Of a stretch of 10,862 bases of DNA, positions 5,626 through 10,862 are shown one piece after another. The DNA is from Dictyoglomaceae bacterium (lineage in GTDB: Bacteria; Dictyoglomota; Dictyoglomia; Dictyoglomales; Dictyoglomaceae). How positions within the stretch are numbered: position 1 is the first letter of the stretch; every line of letters starts with the position of its first letter. The notes beneath the pieces are model-generated. The model made no database searches and was not told where the DNA came from. It saw nothing but the letters and a program-made list of their open reading frames with translations. The stretch is from positions 1-10,862 of the forward strand of contig JAPYWU010000029.1 of NCBI GenBank assembly GCA_028276205.1, read 5' to 3'. A program made the translations under genes and the position numbers.

Positions 5626-8379
5626 TTAATCCCCCTTATTCATAAAACTTGCAATTTCCAGAAGATTTAAGAAGTTGTCTATATCTCCACCCATTCCCCA
5701 TAAAAGTTTTATAATATAGTCTGAAAAATTATTTAAAAATTTATTTTTTTCTTCTTTAGATTCTTTTGGTAGTCCATTGTATGCTCTTAATATTAACCTT
5801 TTAAGTTCAGCATTTATAGCGTCTCCATAAATTTGAGTTTGTTTTATTTTTTGAAATTCTACCCTAAATTTTTGTATAAATTTATCTGAAATGTATCTTT
5901 TTTCTGTTCTATCTTTATTCATCCAATCTTTTAGATTCTTAAGAATATTTGTTGTTAAGTTGTCTTCTATAATCCATTTTGCAATTCCTATTTTTTCTTC
6001 TCCTGATCTTTTAAGCAATGAAATAGCAAATTTATCTCTCCCAGTATTTTTTGCTTTCTTATTCATTTCAAAGACTTTATCTATTACTATCTTTAAAGGC
6101 TCTTTATAGTGGGCAATCACTATACCCATAGAACATGTAGCATTTTTCCCCATTGTTAAATAGTAAATATTATCTTTTAGGACAAAGCCAGAGGTATTAT
6201 TTATATCTACAATAATTACGTCCTTATTTCCTGAATTCTTGAATGCTATCTGTCCAGAGAATGACCATCTTAACTTTTCTATGATATCAAAGAGGTCTTT
6301 CAAATTTACAAAGGCAAGAACATCATCTCCTCCTGCATAGATTAATTTTCCTAAATATTCTTCTTCAACGATCTTTTTTACAAATTCAAGTGCATAATTT
6401 CTAAGAGCTGTGGATATAGAAGAATGTATTGCTGGAGTTAGGATTTTTCTTGTAGAGTATTTTTTAAGCTCCTCTTTAAAATCTATGGGCAATTTTTCCC
6501 AAACCTCTGAATTATAAGCATATTGAATTTCTGGGAGTTTTTCACCAGAAAGCCATTTCCCCATATTATCTCCATCAAGATAAATAACTGCATAATAAGG
6601 GTTAGGTTTTCCTAATTTTTCTAATAGTTCTTTAATTTCTCCAAGAGAATCTTTATCAATTTTTATATTTAACTCGTCTAAGAAATTTTTTTCTGTTATA
6701 TTTTCAATGTACCACCAAGAGCCTTCTAGGGTTTTTCCTAATCCTATTTTAGGTAAAGATTTTATTTTTAAATAGTTAAATTGATTCCTTTGATCATATT
6801 TTTTAAGTATTTCAAAAAATCTTTTTTCATATTGTTCAAATTCTTCTTTACTTTCTTTTATTGCATGTTCTTTAAAATCTGCACAAGCAATTTCAGCGGT
6901 TGATGGGAAGGAAAAATCTTTGAAAACTCTTTCATCTATTTTTTCTTCTAAATATTTATAGAAAGTCCTTTTAAGAAAACACAAAGCACAAAGTCCTTCG
7001 TTTTCACCAAGAATCTGATTAGTAATATCTGTATCGTTGAGCACTAAAAAACTATTTTCTGGTTTCTTATTATAAAAAAAATCTAAATTATTTATTATAA
7101 ATAGAGGTTCTATCCTTAATGTGTTATTTTTATAAAATATTATATTTCTCTCTCCACAAACAGAACATTTTTTACCTGTTTCCTTCTTTTGTTCAAATCC
7201 TCTTAAATTTTTTCTTGCACCGATAGATTTTTCAGCAACAGTATATATAAGTTGATACAAGAAACCTACATTTGGAGGAAATTCTCCATTATTCTTTGCA
7301 AAGTCAAAAAACTCTTTCCAAGTATTTAGGTTTTCTTTTTCCCAGAAATCTTTTAAATCTTCAATTTCTAAATCTATGTTTCCTTTTTTCCAGGATATGC
7401 CTACCCAAAAAACTTGGGGAAAGTCTAAAAGTTGATTTTTTAGAATGCTTTTATGATTATCTGATAATTTAATATTTAGTTTATCTAAAATTGTATTTAT
7501 TGCCATTATAATCTCATTCTTTATTTTTTCAATTATAGAATTTGCAAAGTTCTTGATCTCTTCTTTATCAGTAGTTCCAATTATTGCAACGAACCTGTTA
7601 GGTATGGTTGGCAAGAGAGTATTTTCCATTTTAAAGTCTTTAATAGTTAATTTTTTCTTATTGATAAGATACCAATCCATTAAGGGCTGTTTATATAAAT
7701 CAGGATATATAATGGAAGTAGGGCCATATTTTTCTATAACTTCTAGGATAGCGATAAATGTGAGATAAGAAAGAATAAAGCTTGCCATGAAAAAATCTTG
7801 AGTTTTTCTTGCTTGAGATATGAAAGATTGTACAGGTCCAAGAGTAAATAAAAATAAAGAATTATTTTGATATTTTTCAAATGAATTTATTGCTGTGGTA
7901 ATTTTTAAGTGTTCCCAAATTGAATGATCTGGTATTCTTGTATCTGCAGGTAAGATAAATAGGAGTTTTTTTAATTCTTTATCTTCTATTTTATCTTTTA
8001 TCTCATCTAATAAATTTCGCCATATAAGAAAAGATTTCTGTTCATAATTATCAATACCCTCATAATTTAGGGCAATTTTTTGAATAATTGTTTCAAAATT
8101 TTTTATTATGGTATCACTTTCTAAATTTTTGACTTCTATTTTCTCTTCACTTAATGGATGTCTTATTTCTGTTAAAGGTTGTTGAATATCTTTGGGTAAA
8201 AGACTACGTTCCATACAAGATGCTATTATATCTGAAAGAGAATAATCATCTTTTTTGATATTAGACACTCCAAAATATTCTGCATATTTTTTAGCTCTTA
8301 CTTCATGAGATGGAATGTTAAAAGGTTTGTCTATAGGATCGTGAAAGAATTTTTTAAGAAAGTTATCATACCAAATCAT
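5626..8379 (-). CDS. cmr2: Type III-B large subunit Cmr2 (Cas10) with HD and GGDD motifs
   Basis: Cas10 is the signalling subunit: on target RNA binding its palm domains make cyclic oligoadenylate from ATP, and its HD domain can cut single-stranded DNA. Seen in 917 residues: an N-terminal HD pair, His13-Asp14 in FFHDPIDKPF, at the same position as in Pyrococcus furiosus Cmr2; ADTRIPDHSIWEHL at 145-158, the further conserved histidine/aspartate block; GPVQSFISQARKTQDFF at 181-197, the start of the first palm domain; a four-cysteine zinc site (C405, C408, C464, C467); DGDNMG at 602-607; and YAGGDDVLAF at 681-690, with the cyclase GGDD at 683-686. All key motifs are present, so both outputs may be active. 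The ATG overlaps the cmr1 stop by 4 bases, with GAGGAG eight bases upstream. Confidence 0.96.
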   Translation of the reverse strand: MIWYDNFLKKFFHDPIDKPFNIPSHEVRAKKYAEYFGVSNIKKDDYSLSDIIASCMERSLLPKDIQQPLTEIRHPLSEEKIEVKNLESDTIIKNFETIIQKIALNYEGIDNYEQKSFLIWRNLLDEIKDKIEDKELKKLLFILPADTRIPDHSIWEHLKITTAINSFEKYQNNSLFLFTLGPVQSFISQARKTQDFFMASFILSYLTFIAILEVIEKYGPTSIIYPDLYKQPLMDWYLINKKKLTIKDFKMENTLLPTIPNRFVAIIGTTDKEEIKNFANSIIEKIKNEIIMAINTILDKLNIKLSDNHKSILKNQLLDFPQVFWVGISWKKGNIDLEIEDLKDFWEKENLNTWKEFFDFAKNNGEFPPNVGFLYQLIYTVAEKSIGARKNLRGFEQKKETGKKCSVCGERNIIFYKNNTLRIEPLFIINNLDFFYNKKPENSFLVLNDTDITNQILGENEGLCALCFLKRTFYKYLEEKIDERVFKDFSFPSTAEIACADFKEHAIKESKEEFEQYEKRFFEILKKYDQRNQFNYLKIKSLPKIGLGKTLEGSWWYIENITEKNFLDELNIKIDKDSLGEIKELLEKLGKPNPYYAVIYLDGDNMGKWLSGEKLPEIQYAYNSEVWEKLPIDFKEELKKYSTRKILTPAIHSSISTALRNYALEFVKKIVEEEYLGKLIYAGGDDVLAFVNLKDLFDIIEKLRWSFSGQIAFKNSGNKDVIIVDINNTSGFVLKDNIYYLTMGKNATCSMGIVIAHYKEPLKIVIDKVFEMNKKAKNTGRDKFAISLLKRSGEEKIGIAKWIIEDNLTTNILKNLKDWMNKDRTEKRYISDKFIQKFRVEFQKIKQTQIYGDAINAELKRLILRAYNGLPKESKEEKNKFLNNFSDYIIKLLWGMGGDIDNFLNLLEIASFMNKGD

Positions 8380-9470
8380 AGGTATATCTCCTCTTTATTT
8401 TTAATTTCATTTAAGAATTCATCTATTTTTGTACTATCTATTTTTTTAATTTCTTTTTTAATCCATTCATTTCCCTTTTTTTCTTCTTTTCCAACTAAAG
8501 GAGGGATAATTGACAATTTTATTATTAATGGAAAATAATTATTCTCTATTTCTATTAATTTTATTATTAAAGGTGATGCCATTCTATCAGATAATCTTTT
8601 TTCATTGTCTTTTTGATAAGGAACAATTCTTACTCTAAGATTATTATTATGTATAATTGGCATTCCAAATATTCCCATGTTAAAGATATCTCTTTTATTT
8701 GCTTCTCTAAACTGTTTAAAGTAAATTCCAATTTTATTTATAGCTTCATGCCAAGTCTTCTCAGGGTCTAGTATCACTATTCTTGATCCTTTTAAATTTG
8801 GATATAAAGGGTTAGTATTTTTATTTTTAATAAAAGAAAATATTTTTTTTAAATTATCTTCTAATTGTTTTTTTAGCGCAAGCTTAGAGGAAATATTAGA
8901 TAATAAAAAGGATAAATTATAACAATTTCCCTCAATTTTTGAGACTGAAATATTTCCTCCTCCTCTTCTTGATCGTGTTCCAAATCCTCCCAAATATATT
9001 GCTACCCATAGAGAAGCTATGGCATTTTTAAATGAATATTCATCAAAAGATAAAATTTGCAAATTAAATGGAAAACCTGGTTTAATATATTTTCTTTCAT
9101 TTTTAGTAAGAACAGTAGAGTAGAATAAATATCCAATACCAGCATCATTGCCTTTTAATATGTTGCTATTTCTGTCATAGTACCAGTCTAGTTTATAATC
9201 ATTCTTAATATTTTTCCCAATATCTCGTTCAGAGGGTTGGGGATAAAGTCTAATTTTTATTTCACTTTTATTTGTTTTTTCTCCTATTCCTCCAAAAATT
9301 TCGAATTCCTCATTTTTTAGCTTTGTAATGTCTTTTTCTGCTTTTATGGCTCTCCACCAGAAACGCATTAAACCTTTGAATTCGGAAGGTCTTAATTCTG
9401 GAGATCTTCCATCTGAACCTGACATAAACATAGGAGTTATAACTTTACATGTTAATGTGAGTTTATACAT
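8376..9470 (-). CDS. cmr1: Type III-B RAMP protein Cmr1
   Basis: Cmr1 is a Cas7-like subunit at the end of the Cmr complex where the crRNA 3' end and the target meet Cmr6. Seen in 364 residues: LTCKVITPMFMSGSDGR at 6-22, then PELRPSEFKGLMRFWWRAI at 24-42, the unmistakable Cmr1 block (R-x-x-x-x-KG-x-x-RFWWRA), and GGFGTRSRRGGG at 161-172, the family's basic glycine-rich loop. Length is normal for a one-unit Cmr1. It starts 48 bases after csx3, the largest gap between csx3 and the cmr6 stop, with GGGGGAG seven bases before the ATG. The last codons (GAG GAG) form the ribosome site of cmr2, and the stop overlaps the cmr2 ATG. The 48-base gap shows no terminator, only a weak 5-bp inverted repeat. 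Confidence 0.94.
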   Translation of the reverse strand: MYKLTLTCKVITPMFMSGSDGRSPELRPSEFKGLMRFWWRAIKAEKDITKLKNEEFEIFGGIGEKTNKSEIKIRLYPQPSERDIGKNIKNDYKLDWYYDRNSNILKGNDAGIGYLFYSTVLTKNERKYIKPGFPFNLQILSFDEYSFKNAIASLWVAIYLGGFGTRSRRGGGNISVSKIEGNCYNLSFLLSNISSKLALKKQLEDNLKKIFSFIKNKNTNPLYPNLKGSRIVILDPEKTWHEAINKIGIYFKQFREANKRDIFNMGIFGMPIIHNNNLRVRIVPYQKDNEKRLSDRMASPLIIKLIEIENNYFPLIIKLSIIPPLVGKEEKKGNEWIKKEIKKIDSTKIDEFLNEIKNKEEIYL

Positions 9471-9518
9471 TATTTATCTCCCCCATTATTGGAAACTTAA
9501 TTTTTGTATCATCCAAGT

Positions 9519-9827
9519 TTATCCCTCCCCATCAATATAGATATCTAAAACATCTCCCACTTTTATTGAAGGTACGTGAGTTTCTATAACAACAGCCCCT
9601 AATCTTGGATCATAAACTGCAATAAAGGGAGTAGAGTGATAATAATGAATTAAAAAGCCATATAACCATATAGGGCCTCTTCCACTTATGATTAAGCCTT
9701 TTCTTGAATTAATTTTGGGAGGAGTAATTTCTCTAAGTATAGATGGTTCTATATTCTCACTAAGAGTGAAAGAGATAATTGTAAATTCTTTATCTTCTTC
9801 GGTTTTTATAACTACCTTATCCCCCAT
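9519..9827 (-). CDS. csx3: Csx3 / Crn3 ring nuclease
   Basis: Csx3 (Crn3) degrades cyclic tetra-adenylate and so turns off the Cas10 signal; it works as stacked dimers or tetramers that sandwich the ring. Seen in 102 residues: KGLIISGRGPIWLYGFLIHY at 43-62 and HSTPFIAVYDPRLGAVV at 64-80. These match the Archaeoglobus fulgidus Csx3 (AF1864) nearly position for position, as I recall that sequence. His64, Asp73 and Arg75 correspond to its His60, Asp69 and Arg71, the residues tied to Mn-dependent cleavage, so the active site looks complete. This is a stand-alone short form with no fused kinase or transferase domain. It is the first gene of the cmr operon. No convincing Shine-Dalgarno precedes the ATG (only AAATAAGAAAC), unlike nearly all downstream genes. 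Its presence suggests that cA4 is the messenger used here. Confidence 0.92.
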   Translation of the reverse strand: MGDKVVIKTEEDKEFTIISFTLSENIEPSILREITPPKINSRKGLIISGRGPIWLYGFLIHYYHSTPFIAVYDPRLGAVVIETHVPSIKVGDVLDIYIDGEG

Positions 9828-10012
9828 GTTTCTTATTTTAAGAGATCTTTATCCATTATTATAATAAAATGGAGTTAAAATATCTACTATAAATTTTATT
9901 TAAATTACCAAATATGCTTTTTAATAAGTCCAGGGTTTCTTGATTTGATTAAATTTTTATCCTGATTTAGTAGGAGAGCTAATCAATTTAAATTTGATTT
10001 TATGAAAATTCT
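9828..10012. other. AT-rich intergenic region between DUF1232 gene and csx3
   Basis: 185 bases with no credible gene. Besides the candidate csx3 promoter it holds one weak inverted repeat, AATCAA/TTGATT at 9981-9999, just after the DUF1232 gene. The stem is all A/T except one pair per arm and has no U-run, so I do not call it a terminator. Transcription from the array or the DUF1232 promoter could continue into csx3. Confidence 0.6.
9858..9886 (-). promoter_or_regulatory. Candidate promoter for the csx3-cmr operon
   Basis: On the minus strand a perfect TATAAT (9858-9863) is 17 bases from TAGATA (9881-9886), which matches TTGACA at 4 of 6 positions. It would start RNA near 9851, about 25 bases before the csx3 ATG. 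The -10 box sits inside the palindrome TTATTATAATAA (9856-9867), which may be chance in such AT-rich DNA. Moderate support; read-through from upstream is also possible. Confidence 0.45.
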
Positions 10013-10378
10013 TCACTTTAAAAATATTTTCTTAACAATAATTAATATAATCATAATCCATATAAATATGATTGGAAGCCCGTAATACCATTTTTTATTT
10101 AAGGGAGGACTACCTGAATTTTCTACAGTTTTTTCACATTCTTCTATAATATTTTTAGGAATGAACCTGATTGTAAGGGATATTAATAAAGGAAGAATGA
10201 TTAAGTCATCTAAATAGCCCAATACAGGTATAAAATCAGGAATTAGATCTATGGGAGATAAAGCATACATAATAGTTATAAAGGCGAATAATTTAGCTAC
10301 AAAAGGAGTATCTTTCTTTTTTAATGCTAAAAATATGGCAGGAATTTTAGTCTTTAAATACTTAGCTTTTTCTTTCAT
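10013..10378 (-). CDS. DUF1232 (YkvA-type) small membrane protein
   Basis: Function unknown; the family is widespread in bacteria and not a recognised cas gene. Seen in 121 residues: a basic, Lys-rich N-terminus; the DUF1232 signature YALSPIDLIPDFIPVLGYLD at 38-57 within a hydrophobic segment at about 31-71; a polar linker at 73-97; and a clear C-terminal transmembrane helix at about 98-115 (PIIFIWIMIILIIV) followed by a basic end. It is therefore probably an inner-membrane protein with the DUF1232 motif at or in the membrane. It lies between the CRISPR array and the cmr operon, on the same strand, with its own good promoter. AGGG ten bases before the ATG is a weak ribosome site. Whether it takes part in defence or is a bystander cannot be told from the sequence. 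Confidence 0.85.
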   Translation of the reverse strand: MKEKAKYLKTKIPAIFLALKKKDTPFVAKLFAFITIMYALSPIDLIPDFIPVLGYLDDLIILPLLISLTIRFIPKNIIEECEKTVENSGSPPLNKKWYYGLPIIFIWIMIILIIVKKIFLK

Positions 10379-10438
10379 TTTAATTATGCCCTAAATAACA
10401 TATTAATGAACTTTGCAAAAGTAAAAAGCAATGAAGCT

Positions 10439-10467
10439 ATTATATCTCAAAGATTAGTAAATTTCAA
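10439..10467 (-). promoter_or_regulatory. Sigma70-type promoter for DUF1232 gene, -35 within the last CRISPR repeat
   Basis: TTGAAA (10462-10467), a 17-base spacer and a perfect TATAAT (10439-10444) on the minus strand make the best promoter match in the window. The -35 box is the degenerate form of the repeat's ATTGAAAC tag. RNA would start near 10432 and leave a 5' leader of about 53 bases before the ATG at 10378. Confidence 0.65.
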
Positions 10468-10491
10468 ATCCCTTATAGGTACGCTACAAAT
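10461..10491 (-). repeat. Degenerate terminal CRISPR repeat (leader-distal end)
   Basis: 31 bases, against 30 in the other copies. It has one inserted A in the CAAT stretch (CAAAT on plus), A instead of G at its first base and T instead of C at its last. Changes like these are typical of the oldest, leader-distal repeat. The crRNA tag, read on the minus strand, becomes ATTTGAAAT instead of ATTGAAAC. Confidence 0.9.
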
Positions 10492-10862
10492 TCTCTAATG
10501 TACCTGCTCAAACAGTTGGTTTTGAACCGTTTCAATCCCTTATAGGTACGCTACAAACTTCCACCCGGGATATCCAACCTTTTTAATAGCAGGGGTTTCA
10601 ATCCCTTATAGGTACGCTACAAACTATATGGTTTAATGAATATGAGCTTCCTGAGGATTTTGTTTCAATCCCTTATAGGTACGCTACAAACTGTACTATT
10701 ACTGTTTATCTTCCTGCAGACGGAAAGGGGTTTCAATCCCTTATAGGTACGCTACAAACCTGGCAAATTACTATGCTCAGTCCTCAGACCCAACCAGTTT
10801 CAATCCCTTATAGGTACGCTACAAACGTGGATGACTGTTTAGATTTTCCAGTTGCAGATGAG
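10461..10862 (-). CRISPR. CRISPR array, leader-distal part, transcribed leftward
   Basis: Five identical 30-bp repeats (plus-strand form starts GTTTCAATCCC and ends CGCTACAAAC) at 10529-10558, 10595-10624, 10662-10691, 10730-10759 and 10797-10826, plus the degenerate copy at 10461-10491. Spacers are 37, 36, 37, 38 and 37 bp, then at least 36 bp to the window edge, all different from one another. Read on the minus strand each repeat ends in ATTGAAAC, the usual 8-nt crRNA 5' tag. The array is therefore transcribed leftward, like the cas genes, and its leader lies beyond 10862. The decayed last repeat at the left end agrees. The repeat has a small CCT-ATA-AGG inverted core that could form a short stem for Cas6. 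Spacers are about 42% G+C by my count, clearly above the surrounding genes. Confidence 0.97.

Noticed and set aside
9494..9520. Eight-codon ORF (MIQKLSFQ) in the csx3-cmr1 gap
   Set aside because: Too short, no ribosome site, and no sign of conservation can be judged.
2092..9540. Several plus-strand open frames of 66-88 codons within the cmr genes
   Set aside because: All lie opposite clearly conserved minus-strand genes, are hydrophobic or low-complexity, and show no family motif. They are expected in long antisense frames of AT-rich genes.
9833..9856. Seven-codon upstream ORF (MDKDLLK) before csx3
   Set aside because: Its ATG would lie upstream of the start site predicted from the -10 box, and it has no ribosome site.
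9981..9999. Inverted repeat AATCAA/TTGATT after the DUF1232 gene as an intrinsic terminator
   Set aside because: The stem is short and almost all A/T, and no U-run follows it.
10379..10460. Array leader between the DUF1232 gene and the array
   Set aside because: The ATTGAAAC tag orientation and the decayed repeat at this end show it is the leader-distal side; the promoter here points away from the array.
10529..10826. TATAAG inside each repeat (minus strand) as a -10 box for internal crRNA promoters
   Set aside because: No suitably spaced -35 box is seen in the preceding spacers, and the hexamer is simply part of the repeat's small inverted core.

Overview
This window is a type III-B (Cmr) CRISPR-Cas locus from an AT-rich bacterium. 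Protein-coding DNA is very A/T-heavy, with AGA/ATA/TTA-rich codon choice and Lys/Ile/Asn-rich proteins. The CRISPR repeat belongs to the kind whose crRNA 5' tag is ATTGAAAC, which is common in thermophilic Firmicutes, Thermotogota and Dictyoglomota. A Dictyoglomus-like or similar thermophile is my best guess, from general knowledge only.

Layout, read in the direction of transcription (everything supported is on the minus strand, right to left). At the right edge lies the leader-distal end of a CRISPR array (10461-10862, continuing past the window): five perfect 30-bp repeats, one degenerate terminal repeat, and spacers of 36-38 bp. Next come a good sigma70-type promoter and a small membrane-associated DUF1232/YkvA protein (10013-10378). 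A 185-bp AT-rich intergenic region with a second candidate promoter follows. After it is a tight run of nine genes: csx3 (9519-9827), cmr1, cmr2/cas10, cmr3, a CARF-wHTH-RelE effector of the Cami1 type (3355-4488), cmr4, cmr5, cmr6 and a csx1-like CARF gene cut by the left window edge (1-747). From cmr1 to cmr6 the genes overlap or are separated by only 1-3 bases, and most have strong Shine-Dalgarno sequences.

How it fits together: Cmr1-6 plus a crRNA form the RNA-guided surveillance complex. Cmr4 provides the target-RNA cutting backbone. Cmr2/Cas10 has both an HD motif and the GGDD cyclase motif, so it should be able to make cyclic oligoadenylate. The same operon encodes two CARF-domain readers of that messenger: the Cami1-type ribosome-dependent mRNA interferase and a DxTHG-type Csx1, whose presumed nuclease part lies outside the window. 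It also encodes Csx3/Crn3, a cyclic tetra-adenylate (cA4) degrading ring nuclease that would switch the signal off. This is a writer-reader-eraser signalling circuit in one transcription unit. No cas6 and no cas1/cas2 are present, so crRNA processing and spacer acquisition must be supplied from elsewhere.

The most notable points are the CARF-RelE toxin gene embedded between cmr3 and cmr4, a G9 homopolymer at the cmr4/cmr5 junction, and the decayed last repeat, whose tag now forms the -35 box of the downstream gene's promoter.
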